Source of the DNA: Arthrobacter bambusae
Lineage (GTDB): Bacteria; Actinomycetota; Actinomycetes; Actinomycetales; Micrococcaceae
DNA: 64,000 nucleotides
Assembly (NCBI RefSeq): GCF_030812595.1
Contig: NZ_JAUSSZ010000007.1
Coordinates: 1-64,000 of the forward strand
Direction: 5' to 3'
Of this stretch, positions 8,257-17,900 are shown piece by piece. A program made the translations under genes and the position numbers. How positions within the stretch are numbered: position 1 is the first letter of the stretch; every line of letters begins with the position of its first letter. Under the pieces are notes generated by a model that did no database searches, was not told the origin of the DNA, and worked only from the letters and a program-made list of their open reading frames with translations.

Positions 8257-9480
8257 TCAGTGGATGGAGGGGACGGACCGAGGCCGCACGACGAGCCACA
8301 GGGCCGCGACGGCGCCGGTGAGGCATACGGCCTGGACGGTCCCCATGGGAACGGCAGAGCCGACGCCCAGCCAGCCAACCACGGGCGGAATGATGCCGGC
8401 CATCAGGAAGTTCGCGGCCCCCAGCAGGGAGGCCGCTGTTCCGGCCTGCGCGCTGTGGTTGGCCAGGGCAATCACCTGGACGCACGGGAACATGAAGCCG
8501 GTGGCAAGGATGTAGAACCACAACGGGACCGTGATGCCCCATAGGCCAAAGCCGAGTAGATCAGACCCCAGAATGAACAGGGCCATCAGCAGCATCCAGG
8601 CCGTGGCAAACACCATGATCCATTGGGGCGCCACTCGCCGGATCACCCTGGAGCTGATTTGGACACCTGCGACGATGCCGAGGGAGTTGACCCCGAACAG
8701 CAAGCCGTATTCCTGCGGGGAGAAGTTGTAGACCTGTTGGAATATGAAGGTGGACGCGGAAAGGTAGGCGAACAGCCCGCCGAAATTCAGGCCGCTTACC
8801 AGCAGCATCCCGACAAAAATCCGGTCGGAAAAGACGGCCTTGTACCGTTGGGCCGCCGTCGACGTCGTCTGCCGGCGGAGCTCGGCAGGATAGGTTTCCC
8901 GGATCAGGAACACGGCGGCAATGATCACCAGGGATCCGTAGCTCGCGAGGAAATAGAAAATCCCCGGCCACGGCACCACCAGCAGAAGCTGTGAACCGAT
9001 GATCGGAGCCAGAATGGGCGCAAGGCCATTCACCAGTGACATGCGGGAGAACATCCGCACCATGGCGTAGCCCGCGAAGAGGTCCCGGACCATGGCCATG
9101 GCCACCACGCCGCCGCCGGCCGCGCCGATGCCCATGAGGACGCGGAAGAGGGCAAGCGTGCTGATGTCCGTGGACAGTGCCGCGCCCAGGGAAGAACCGA
9201 TGTGCAGGGCCGTGGCAAGGATCAAGGGCACGCGGCGTCCGAATTTGTCGCTGAACGGGCCCACCGCCAATTGGCCAATGGCGAAGCCCACCGTTGTGCC
9301 GGTGAGTGTGAGTTGGATCGCAGCCGCTGACACGTCGAAATGATGCTCCAGCGCGGGAAAAGCCGGCAGATAGAGATCCACGGTAAATGGACCCAAGGCT
9401 GTCAATGCGCCAAGTAACAGGATATAGAGGAGTTTTTCTCGTCGACTGAGGGAATCACCCGGTACAGGGGGAGGGTTCAC
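8257..9480 (-). CDS. Bcr/CflA-family multidrug MFS exporter
   Basis: Twelve hydrophobic segments and the family signature LGALTALGPFTVDLYLPAFP in TM1, with FSDKFGRRVPL in the TM2-TM3 loop, place it in the DHA1 Bcr/CflA group (proton-driven export of drugs, sulfonamides or cysteine). GTG 9480 is preferred as start because AGGA is ~10 nt upstream and the extra 22 residues from ATG 9546 are atypical; the upstream start remains possible. It has no operon partner other than the small protein 75 nt downstream. Confidence 0.85.
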   Translation of the reverse strand: MNPPPVPGDSLSRREKLLYILLLGALTALGPFTVDLYLPAFPALEHHFDVSAAAIQLTLTGTTVGFAIGQLAVGPFSDKFGRRVPLILATALHIGSSLGAALSTDISTLALFRVLMGIGAAGGGVVAMAMVRDLFAGYAMVRMFSRMSLVNGLAPILAPIIGSQLLLVVPWPGIFYFLASYGSLVIIAAVFLIRETYPAELRRQTTSTAAQRYKAVFSDRIFVGMLLVSGLNFGGLFAYLSASTFIFQQVYNFSPQEYGLLFGVNSLGIVAGVQISSRVIRRVAPQWIMVFATAWMLLMALFILGSDLLGFGLWGITVPLWFYILATGFMFPCVQVIALANHSAQAGTAASLLGAANFLMAGIIPPVVGWLGVGSAVPMGTVQAVCLTGAVAALWLVVRPRSVPSIH

Positions 9481-9664
9481 GATTATCAATCCTATGTGCG
9501 ACAGATCATATTTAACAGGGATGGCGGGGGCGCGCCGCATGACCATCCCGGAAGTTGAGGCTGAAGCTGAATGGTAGTTTTGTGGACAGGCGCGCGTGGA
9601 CGGTTGTGATCGTCTCCGTGCCGGAGCCGGGTAGGAGCAAGAAGGAAGCAGTGAGGCGGAACCT

Positions 9665-10513
9665 ATGAGTGGACGTCACAGCGGCCGGGTTGGCCAACGC
9701 CCGGGCATTTCGGCGTTGCCGAACACCGTGAAACTTGCAGCCCGGCTCGCGCCGCGGCAGCTCAACGACGAAATCAGCCTGGCCAAGCTTGAACTTAAGG
9801 GCAAAGGCAAACGGCTGGGTATTGCCGGTGCTTTCGCCGGCGTCGCGCTGGTCTTTTTCTGTTTGCTCGTCATTGCCTTGGTTGTTGCGGCGATCCTGGG
9901 CCTGGCCACGATCATGCCCCCTTGGCTGGCTGCGCTTGTGGTTGCGGCGGCGTTCCTTTTGATCATTCTCATCGGAGCACTCGTCGCCTTCCGTGGGTTC
10001 AAGGGGGCTATGCCCCTTGTACCTGAGAAGACCATCCGCGGCATCAAGTACGATCTCGGCGTCGTGAAGGAAGGCACTTCTTTCGATGCCAGCATCCTTG
10101 ATCCGTCCTCGGAAGCCTACAAGGCGGCGGAAGCCGCGAAAGCTGCCGCAGCTGAGAAGGCCAAGGCTGAAAAGGCCGCCAAGGCCGCAGCCCACAAAGC
10201 CGAACTACCCCCGGCTCCGAGCGAAGCCGAGCTTCTGCGCCGCCTGGAGCAGCGCCGAGAGCACCTCGCCGACGTACGCGATCAGCTCGGCGTCGAGCTC
10301 GACGTCAAGACCCAGGGTAAGGTCCTCCGCGACGTTGCTGAGCAAAAGCTCGACGACGGACGCCGGTTTGCTGCCGACAAGCTCGCAGATTTCAGCGAGA
10401 AAGTTCCCCCCGGGCTGCCGGAGCGGCTCGGCGCGCGCTGGAAAGAGCTCTTGCTCTTCGCCGCTTCCGCCACGGTGGCGGCTGTAGGACTGCGGAAGCT
10501 GTTCAAGAAGTAA
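9665..10513 (+). CDS. Phage-holin-family membrane protein with Ala/Lys-rich cytoplasmic tail
   Basis: 282 residues. Residues ~50-118 hold two long hydrophobic helices in the arrangement of the actinobacterial putative phage holin superfamily III (KLELKGKGKRLGIAGAFAGV then WLAALVVAAAFLLIILIGAL). An Ala/Lys-rich helical linker (~155-182), a coiled-coil-like region (LLRRLEQRREHLADVRDQLG) and a C-terminal hydrophobic patch with basic end (GLRKLFKK) follow, resembling DUF3618 proteins. Despite the name, members are chromosomal envelope proteins of unknown role. It lies 50 nt before a phospholipid synthase gene, suggesting a membrane-related function. Confidence 0.78.
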   Translation: MSGRHSGRVGQRPGISALPNTVKLAARLAPRQLNDEISLAKLELKGKGKRLGIAGAFAGVALVFFCLLVIALVVAAILGLATIMPPWLAALVVAAAFLLIILIGALVAFRGFKGAMPLVPEKTIRGIKYDLGVVKEGTSFDASILDPSSEAYKAAEAAKAAAAEKAKAEKAAKAAAHKAELPPAPSEAELLRRLEQRREHLADVRDQLGVELDVKTQGKVLRDVAEQKLDDGRRFAADKLADFSEKVPPGLPERLGARWKELLLFAASATVAAVGLRKLFKK

Positions 10514-10563
10514 TCGGGACCGCGTTCACCAGCGGCAGCTGCGGACCACGGAAAGGGGGAGAG

Positions 10564-11187
10564 GTGAAGTTCATCGGCGCAGGCGCGCGTCCGGGCCAGC
10601 CACAGATCGACCATGATCTCATCTTCACCGTCCCCAATTTCCTGACTGTATTGCGCTTTATGGGCGTCCCGCTGTTCGTGTGGCTGGTGCTGTGGCAGAG
10701 GGAATACGGTTTCGCTGTGCTGGTTCTTGCCGTCATGGGCGGCACTGACTGGGTGGACGGCTACGTCGCCCGCCGTTTCAACCAAGCCTCCAAATTGGGC
10801 CGCATCCTCGATCCGGTCGCGGACCGCCTGGCACTCATCACCGTTGCTGTCACGCTCGCCATCGCGGGCGTGGTCGATTGGTGGTACCTGGCCGCCCTGG
10901 TGGTGCCCGACGTCATCCTTGGCACCGCCTCATTGATCTATTTCCACAGCCACCCCGACCTTCCGGTGAGCCGGATCGGCAAGATCCGGACCGCGTTCCT
11001 GCTCCTGGGCACACCTCTCCTGGTCCTCTCCAAGCTCGCGGTTCCCTCCGCCAATGTCTACTTTGTGATCGCTTGGATCTGCTTGGGCCTGGGCCTGGCA
11101 GGGCACTGGGTGGCGGCCTACAACTATTTCTGGGCAATCCTCCGCAAGGGCAAAGAGCTCAAAGCCAACGACGGCGGTCGCAGCTGA
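10564..11187 (+). CDS. CDP-alcohol phosphatidyltransferase
   Basis: A 207-residue integral membrane enzyme with the full CDP-alcohol signature DWVDGYVARRFNQASKLGRI continuing LDPVADR, which holds the catalytic Asp residues. It transfers a phosphatidyl group from CDP-diacylglycerol to an alcohol acceptor such as glycerol-3-phosphate or inositol; PgsA-like or cardiolipin-synthase-like activities fit equally. The start is GTG 10564 with AAAGGGGGA upstream. Its stop overlaps the ATG of the next gene by one base. Confidence 0.87.
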   Translation: MKFIGAGARPGQPQIDHDLIFTVPNFLTVLRFMGVPLFVWLVLWQREYGFAVLVLAVMGGTDWVDGYVARRFNQASKLGRILDPVADRLALITVAVTLAIAGVVDWWYLAALVVPDVILGTASLIYFHSHPDLPVSRIGKIRTAFLLLGTPLLVLSKLAVPSANVYFVIAWICLGLGLAGHWVAAYNYFWAILRKGKELKANDGGRS

Positions 11188-12092
11188 TGGTCTGGTTGGC
11201 AGTCCTCCTTGCGGTTCTCGGCGCTTTTTGCCTTGCCATTGGCGCCCAGCGCCAGGGCAGTGCGGTCAAGGCCGATACGGGCGGCCTTGCCCTGAGTTCC
11301 CATGGTTTCTTGAGGCTTCTCCGAAATCCGCGGTGGATGCTCGGCCTGCTGTTGCTTGCCCTGGGCATGGGCATGAACGCCATTGCCCTGGTGTCAGCAC
11401 CCCTGACGGTGGTGCAGCCGATCGGTGCCATTGCTTTGGTTATTACGACGGTGGTCAACGCGAAGGACCAAGGACTCAGCATCAACCGGGGCACGGTCGT
11501 GGCGATCTCGGCGTGCGTGACCGGCTCAGCCATGTTCGTGCTGCTGGCAGTGAATGCCACCCAGGAGAACCACCACGTCAGCGGCGAGGACGAGATAACC
11601 ATCGTGCTCCTTTTGACCCTCGCCGTCGGACTTTTCGGGACCTTGGCTGTCATGTTCCGGCACCGCCTGAACGCCTTCGTCTACATCCTGGGGGCCGGGG
11701 TGTTGTTCGGATTCGTGGCCGTCCTGACACGCATCATCGGCAGGCACCTGCTGGACCCGAACGGGCACTTTCTGCTCAACGTGCAGTGGTACACCGTGGT
11801 GGCCATCGCCGCTGCCGGAGGGCTCGGCTCGTGGTTCGTCCAGAATGCCTACTCCAGCGGGCCGCCGGATCTGGTGATCGCGGGCCTGACTGTAATCGAC
11901 CCCATCGTCGGGATCGCCATCGGGATCGCCATCTTGGGTGAGCTTCGTCCTGATGTCCACGCCGTGCTCGCAATCGGCATGGCTGTGGCCGCTTCCCTTG
12001 CTATCGTGGGGGTAATTGCCCTGAGCCGGCACCATCCGGAGGTCACCAAGCGGAAACGTGACGCGAAGGCGGCTGCAAGCCGGAAGGCCTAG
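11187..12092 (+). CDS. DMT-superfamily (EamA/NIPA-like) transporter
   Basis: 301 residues with about nine to ten hydrophobic segments; SAPLTVVQPIGAIALVITT and a second-half repeat VIDPIVGIAIGIAILGE are typical of DMT carriers, closest in look to NIPA-like magnesium-transporter-type proteins. The C-terminal tail is Lys/Arg rich. The ATG overlaps the phosphatidyltransferase TGA, so the two are co-translated. Substrate unknown. Confidence 0.8.
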   Translation: MVWLAVLLAVLGAFCLAIGAQRQGSAVKADTGGLALSSHGFLRLLRNPRWMLGLLLLALGMGMNAIALVSAPLTVVQPIGAIALVITTVVNAKDQGLSINRGTVVAISACVTGSAMFVLLAVNATQENHHVSGEDEITIVLLLTLAVGLFGTLAVMFRHRLNAFVYILGAGVLFGFVAVLTRIIGRHLLDPNGHFLLNVQWYTVVAIAAAGGLGSWFVQNAYSSGPPDLVIAGLTVIDPIVGIAIGIAILGELRPDVHAVLAIGMAVAASLAIVGVIALSRHHPEVTKRKRDAKAAASRKA

Positions 12093-12202
12093 GGCAAAGT
12101 TCGACGACCGTGCCCCGCACACCTGCGGCAGGCAACCGGCGATGACACCGCAGGGCCAGGCGTTTTGCGATGTTCGCACCGTGACCATCAGGAGTTCTCC
12201 AC

Positions 12203-13399
12203 GTGACCGTTCCCGAAACCAACAAACCCCTCACCATCCTCATCGCGGCGGAGACATACCGCCCGAATGTCAACGGTGCTGCTCAGTTCGGGTACCGCCT
12301 TGCCAAAGGCATGAAGGCGCGCGGGCACAATGTCCACGTGCTTGCCTGCCGGGCGGACAACGGCAAGAGCTTCACCGAGTTCGGGGATGAAGGCACAGTG
12401 CATCGCTTGAAGTCCCACGGAGTCTTCACGCACGAGTACTTCCGCATCTGCTACCCGTGGGAAATCAAAAACGACATCCGGATGCTCTTCGACAAAGTGC
12501 AGCCCGACGTCGTTCACATCCAGAGCCACTACATGATCGGCGAACACGTTCTCTACGAGGCGAAGAAGCGCGGCATCCGGATCATCGCCACCAACCACTT
12601 CATGCCCGAAAACCTGAACCCGTTCCTGCCGTTCCCGCAGTGGTTCAAGGACATCATCGGGCGCGTGTCGTGGAAGGACATGGGCAAGGTCATGGGCCAG
12701 GCCGACGTCGTCACCACTCCCACGCCGCTTGCTGCGAAGGCCATGCACCAGCACGCCTTCCTTCGGAAGGTCCTGCCCCTGTCCAACGGTATTGACGCGG
12801 CCGCCTATGAACTGGCGCCGGGCGAAGAGATCGAACCGAACGCCAACCCCACGGTCCTCTTTGTCGGCCGGCTCGCCGAAGAAAAGCATGTGGACGTCCT
12901 GATCGACGCGGTGGCCAAGACACCCGCCGATCTCAACGTGCATCTTGAGATCGTCGGCGGTGGCGAGGTCCGCGCCGCACTGGAAGCCCAAGCCAAGCGC
13001 CTGGGACTCGGCGAGCGGGTCAAGTTCCTGGGACTTGCGAGCGATGAGGACCTAAGGAAGGCGTACCTTCGCGCCGACCTGTTCTGCATGCCCGGAACCG
13101 CCGAACTGCAGTCGCTCGTGACCCTCGAGGCGATGTCGGCGTCGACGCCGGTTCTTCTCGCCAACGCGATGGCCCTGCCGCACCTTGTGCGCGAAGGCGA
13201 GAACGGGCATCTGTTCACGCCAGGGGACAGCAACGAGCTGGCAGCCAGGATCACCGAGCTCTTCCGTCTGCCTGCCAGCGAACTCGAAGCCATGGGCAAG
13301 GCGAGCCGCGCCATGGTGGAGCCGCACAGCATCGAGGGCACACTGCAGACGTTCGAGGACCTCTACCGCGGAGCGGGCTACGAGGACAAGGTCATCTAG
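12203..13399 (+). CDS. GT4-family glycosyltransferase
   Basis: 398 residues with a GT-B fold: N-terminal acceptor domain (ETYRPNVNGAAQFGYRLAKG), DVVHIQSHYMIGE in the middle, and C-terminal donor domain with FVGRLAEEKHVDVLIDA, the EX7E-type region PGTAELQSLVTLEAMSA and ENGHLF. It resembles actinobacterial mannosyl/glucosyl transferases that act on membrane glycolipids. The gene starts with GTG 12203 after AGGAG. Its position after a phosphatidyltransferase hints at glycolipid synthesis, but the two are 1 kb apart. Confidence 0.86.
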   Translation: MTVPETNKPLTILIAAETYRPNVNGAAQFGYRLAKGMKARGHNVHVLACRADNGKSFTEFGDEGTVHRLKSHGVFTHEYFRICYPWEIKNDIRMLFDKVQPDVVHIQSHYMIGEHVLYEAKKRGIRIIATNHFMPENLNPFLPFPQWFKDIIGRVSWKDMGKVMGQADVVTTPTPLAAKAMHQHAFLRKVLPLSNGIDAAAYELAPGEEIEPNANPTVLFVGRLAEEKHVDVLIDAVAKTPADLNVHLEIVGGGEVRAALEAQAKRLGLGERVKFLGLASDEDLRKAYLRADLFCMPGTAELQSLVTLEAMSASTPVLLANAMALPHLVREGENGHLFTPGDSNELAARITELFRLPASELEAMGKASRAMVEPHSIEGTLQTFEDLYRGAGYEDKVI

Positions 13400-13413
13400 C
13401 CACGTGGACCGGC

Positions 13414-13450
13414 TCGGCTCCCGGTTGGCATCGGGAGCCGAAATGTTTTG
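13414..13450 (+). terminator. Terminator after the glycosyltransferase
   Basis: A 10-bp stem (13414-13423 with 13432-13441) with an 8-nt loop is followed by AATGTTTTG, 15 nt after the glycosyltransferase stop. Confidence 0.75.
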
Positions 13451-13500
13451 CTAGAGTGTTTTGGCTGGCAGGACGCTGGCAAGCGGCCGCTGGCCCACTC

Positions 13501-13574
13501 GGGGCTATAGCTCAGCTGGTTAGAGCGCGGGACTCATAATCCTAAGGTCCTCGGTTCAAGTCCGAGTAGCCCTA
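13501..13574 (+). tRNA. tRNA with CAT anticodon (elongator Met, or Ile2)
   Basis: Acceptor arms GGGGCTA/TAGCCCT (first pair G-U), D arm AGCTCAGCTGGTTAGAGC, anticodon loop CTCATAA with CAT, T arm CTCGGTTCAAGTCCGAG, discriminator A; CCA not encoded. CAT is shared by Met and lysidine-modified Ile tRNAs and I cannot separate them by eye. The anticodon stem has a C-A mismatch and a G-U pair at its outer end. A tyrosine integrase lies 104 nt downstream in opposite orientation, making this the likely integration target. Confidence 0.93.
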
Positions 13575-13580
13575 CCCGAA

Positions 13581-13628
13581 GAGTGCCCCTGAACTGCGGA
13601 AACATAGTGATGGGGCACTCTCGTTTTT
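13581..13628 (+). terminator. Intrinsic terminator after the CAT tRNA
   Basis: A 9-bp stem GAGTGCCCC/GGGGCACTC (13581-13589 with 13612-13620) with a 22-nt loop is followed by TCGTTTTT. It separates the tRNA from the convergent integrase. Confidence 0.8.
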
Positions 13629-13677
13629 GAGTTATGAGGTCATTGTCCACCGGAAACCCACCTGAAACGTTTTGGAC

Positions 13678-14859
13678 TTAGCTACCGAACGCCTCGAGAA
13701 GTGAGGTGTTATCCGGTGCTTCGTGCGTCTTCTGGACGTAATGCTTCCTGGTCACGTCTTCGCTCGAGTGGCCGAGCTGGGCGGAAGCGACAGCCACGCC
13801 TGACGAGGCTTCCAGCAGTGTTCCAACGGTCTTTCTGAAGGTGTGCGGGGTAACCCATTGGAAACCAAGATCTTCACTCGCCGCACGCCACTGCCTGCGC
13901 AAGTTGTTCGGATCGCGCAGCGAACCAACTGCCGAGGGGAACACGACGTCCCACGGATTGGCCTCCACCTGCCCGATTTGCCGCCTCTGGAGCATTTGCA
14001 CGGCGAATGACGGTAGGAAGTACCTTTGCCGGGAATTTGCGCTCTTAGGGTGGTCCTGGATGGTCAGGCCCTGCTTGGGCACGTAGACAATCGTCCCGGT
14101 CACCGTGACCGTTGGCCTCTCGGATTTTAGGTCCACGTCCTTCCACCGCAGGGCCAGGGCCTCACCAATGCGCGCACCCGTGGCGAGCATGATGTCAATG
14201 ACGTCGAGGATGTCGACGGTGGGGAATCGGCCAGCCTGCGTTTTGTCGGCTTCCCATTTCCTGAGACCGGTACGCAGTGCCACAACCTCAGCCACGGTTA
14301 GCGCGCGGACTTCCTTGTGATTTATCGGGATCATAGCCACGTCCCGCAAAGGGTTCCCATCGAGGGCGCCGTGGCGCGCTGCGAGGCCGAGCATTCCAGA
14401 CAGGACCGTTTTACACTGCTTGGCCGTGCTGTAGCCGTGCTTGAGCCGCGTGGTCTTGAGGAACCGATCCAAAGTGGAGACTGTCGCTTCGCGAATCCGC
14501 AGGCCGCCGAGTCCCGGAGAAACGTAGTGGTCCAGGATGTCCCTGTAGCGGGTGCGCGTATTGATTGCGCGACCAGCATCCTCAAATTCCGCCCACCAAA
14601 TCACGGCGAGTTTGTTGATCCGAGTCTCTGACGTGATGTCTTCGCCGGCGGGCATGGAACGGTCGGTGAGCGCAGCAATCAGCAGCCGTTCGGCCTTCCC
14701 GCCTTTGTCGTTCCTCGACGTAGCCGTCGCCCGAGCCTCCACTTTTCTCGTGACGCCATCGAAGTCCCGGAATCTGGCCATTGCGCGCCAGACTCCCGGC
14801 GATACCTCGTCCCGGCTGATTTTCCCCCAGGTCCCGATCTGTAGCGGCGGTCTAGGCAT
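13678..14859 (-). CDS. Tyrosine-type site-specific integrase
   Basis: 393 residues with an N-terminal SAM-like core-binding domain and a C-terminal phage-integrase domain. The active site is visible: Arg in TGARIGEALALRW (~225), HTFRK (~339-343), LGHSS (~364) and the nucleophile in HYV (~374). The start has AAAGGAG upstream. Its location directly after a tRNA, pointing toward it, is the classic layout of an element integrated at a tRNA 3' end. The relaxase gene starts on the same strand to the right, so both belong to one mobile element. Confidence 0.93.
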   Translation of the reverse strand: MPRPPLQIGTWGKISRDEVSPGVWRAMARFRDFDGVTRKVEARATATSRNDKGGKAERLLIAALTDRSMPAGEDITSETRINKLAVIWWAEFEDAGRAINTRTRYRDILDHYVSPGLGGLRIREATVSTLDRFLKTTRLKHGYSTAKQCKTVLSGMLGLAARHGALDGNPLRDVAMIPINHKEVRALTVAEVVALRTGLRKWEADKTQAGRFPTVDILDVIDIMLATGARIGEALALRWKDVDLKSERPTVTVTGTIVYVPKQGLTIQDHPKSANSRQRYFLPSFAVQMLQRRQIGQVEANPWDVVFPSAVGSLRDPNNLRRQWRAASEDLGFQWVTPHTFRKTVGTLLEASSGVAVASAQLGHSSEDVTRKHYVQKTHEAPDNTSLLEAFGS

Positions 14860-14903
14860 TGCCAGCGCTCCTTTCTCGCCAGATTGCCCTGCTCGAGCTC
14901 ATT

Positions 14904-17900
14904 TTAAAGCTGCCAACCGACATTTCTAAGGCCCGGATCTCGGTTGGAAGTGACGTCGAACCAGTTCTCCGGCTGCTGGGCAACTGCCGCGCGTGAGAGT
15001 CCGTCAATGAGCTCCTGAATGCCTGCGGTCTGCGCATGACGCTCCCTCTCCGAGTCCTCAGGGATGGGCCCGAGCGGGAGCGGCGAGTCTTCGAGGCCCC
15101 ATCTGTCGCGGTAGATAGCAACTGTGCCGATCACCCTTCTAATGTCATCGTTTTGCATGTTCGGCGGAAGAGCGCCGAGAAGGTTTCGCTTCCATTCGGT
15201 GTCGAGCATCAGGGCTGCTTTGGTGATGCCGTATGTCCTGCGTTTGATCCGTTCCACGACTTGGCCGATCATGTTCGCGAGGTCTGGTCGGGCGGTGCGT
15301 ATGGGCTCGGTCAGAGGGTCTGTCGGGTGTCCGGCAGTCCCACCGAGAAAGCTGAGAAGCCGGGAGTGGAGTACCGTCGTGGGATCTTGCGCTGAAGCGC
15401 TTGTTTCCAAAGCTTCTAGGAGAATGCGCTGTGCGGTGGGTCGGCTGATACTTGTGGTTCGACGCCACGCTGCGACGATGGGTCCCAGCGCTGGAGATCG
15501 TTTCAGCTCGGCGAGTCGTTCGGGCGCATGATGACCGAGGAACCTTGCAAGGTCCTCCGCTGCCGCGATCTGTGCTAGGTAGTCGTATTCGGCGCTCAGC
15601 CGCTCAAGACTGTCTGCTTTCGCTTGCTCGGCCTCGCGGACTTCGTGAGCCGTCCGTTCGGCACCTTCGGCTGCGAGCAGTTCTTCCAGGATCTCGCGCC
15701 ATGACGACTGCAAGGTGGGATCAAGCGGCTCATGGTCAGAGGGGTCGTTCTCGCTGACGTAGGCGTAGTTGCCTCCACGGCCGCGGGTCATGCTCACATA
15801 GAAAAGTTCGCGAGTGAGCCGGCTCTCCGTGACGACGGTGTGGCCTTCGTCGACCGTGATCCCTTGGGCGCGGTGGGCCGTCGTCGCATATCCAAGCTCA
15901 ACTGCCGATTCAACATAGGCCCGGCGCAGCGTGACTGCGGCGCCGGTGTCCCTGCGGACTGCCGTAAGCGAGCCATTGGGCCAACCTGTACGGACGACGT
16001 CGAGCATGGTCCCGTTTCGGATGAAGTCGCCACTGCTATCCACGATGGAGCGATCATTCCGACGGGCAACGACGACGTCACCCGTGCCTGCGCGGAGTCC
16101 GTCGCTGAGCGGAACTGTCCGTTCCCCATCGACCACACGCTGGATGATGCGGTCTCCCTGGGCACGCTGGTTCAGGATGCTGACGGTGTCATTATCGGCT
16201 GCAATGAGAATGGACGACTTGCCCTGTTGGATGTTCGCCTGCCAGCTCAGGTAGGCGTGGTCGACCATGTCGAGGTAGGCCCCGTGTCGGATGCGTCCGT
16301 GCCGCTCATAATCGGTGATTGCGGCGGAATCGCCTGCCCGCAGCTTCAGGGAGGCGTCCTGCTCCCAACGCTGCTCGAACCGCCAAATGGTGTTGAGCCG
16401 TACAGTCTTGTTTTGCCGTTCCAGCCAACCGAGGATGCCGCCGGCGTCGATGGCATCCAACTGCCCGGGATCGCCCACCAGGAGTATCTTGGCGTCGGCA
16501 TCCCGGGCTTGTTGTACAAGAGCCGACAACTGAAGGGTGGAGACCATGGAAGCCTCGTCGATGACCACCAACTGATTCCGATGAAAGCGCCACCTGTTCT
16601 GTTCGGCAGAGAGCCGGGCAGCCGTCTGTGCCAGTTGCGTGGACTGGGGGCTTCGATCAGTTATGTGGTTCTTGAGCTGCTGCTCGGCATCGAAGAAGCG
16701 TGCAGCCCGGCTTCCTGCACCCTGGCCGACCGACTCGTAAAGCCACTTCGAGACATTGTCCGTGACCATCGACAGCTCACGCCCAAGGACCTCGGCGCTC
16801 GCCGCCGCGGGCGCCAAGCCGACCACAGTGCCGGCGCCGAATTCTGCTTCCCATGCGACCTTAACCGCGCCGAGGGTGGTGGTCTTTCCGGTACCCGCGG
16901 GGCCGACGACGGCGTCAAGCCGGTTGCCGCTGAGGAGAACGTTGGCTGCGGCCGCGCGCTGATCCGAGTGCAGATCGTGCTGACCACGATGTTTATAGCT
17001 GGCGAGTGACGCCATGGCGACCGCTGGACGCACAGCAGGTCCGCCGTCGTCGTTCCTTGCTTCCATGACGATGTCCTCATGGGCAAGAGTCGCCGCGTCC
17101 GTGTAGAGGCGGGTGCCCTGGAAGTCGAAGGCGCTTTGCTCCGCGAAGCCGAGATCGGGCTGCGCGTCGGCAGGAAGGGTGTAGCGGTTCTCGTTGAGGG
17201 GCACAGACTGGGTTTCGGCGGCGGAGGCGACGGCGTCGACCATTGCCCTTCGGTCCTGCGGCGTGTTGCAACGGATATCGGCGCAGACCCGCTCAGCCTC
17301 GGCGAGGATGTTCCATCGATTCCAGGTGGCGCGTTTGGCCGCGACGCGCTCGCGGGTCAGGGACGCGACGGTGTCGATCCAGTTCGTCGTGAAGTCGCTG
17401 GCGCGGAAGGGGGCCTTGTGGGAGCGTCGCATGGTGTTGGCCAGCATGAGCCTGGGTGCGAAGCCTTTGGCGACTGCGCGTGCACGCCACTGCGCCGAGA
17501 GCTGGGGGAGCGGCGCGATTGTTTCTGCTTTGGGAGTCCGCGTGGACAGGGTTGCTTGTTGGCGGAGTTTGATGGTGGTGGTTGCCGTCGGGGGAGTGCC
17601 GTGGTGTGTGGTCCATTCGGCGACGAGCTTGTCGGTTTCCAGGTCGATGAGGCGGGATCGGTTGGAGAATTCGCGGATCAGCGAATCATCGACGCCGACG
17701 AGCTGCTGGGTTGGATTGTGAGTACTTATTGCGGGTGAGCGGATTTCGGTGTCGGTGCCGAGGTTTCGGTGGAGGGCATCGAAGAGCAGACCGTTGTAGT
17801 GTTCGCTCGCGGCGACGGCGGCCTTATAGAGGGTTCGCGAGTCCAGGGTGACCCAGGCGCCGTCGTTGATGCGTTGGACGCGGTTGGCGATGACCATGTG

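Noticed and set aside
10878..11186. Extension of the DMT transporter upstream of 11187
   Set aside because: It overlaps the phosphatidyltransferase almost entirely, and the overlapping stop-start at 11187 gives a normal transporter N-terminus.
13546..13577. Second attachment site (copy of the tRNA 3' end) elsewhere in the window
   Set aside because: Looked for the T-arm and acceptor sequence beyond the integrase and relaxase; only the unrelated tRNA-Asn T-arm resembles it.
15732..17009. 425-codon open frame on the plus strand opposite the relaxase
   Set aside because: It is antisense to the helicase domain, has no motifs and no ribosome site.
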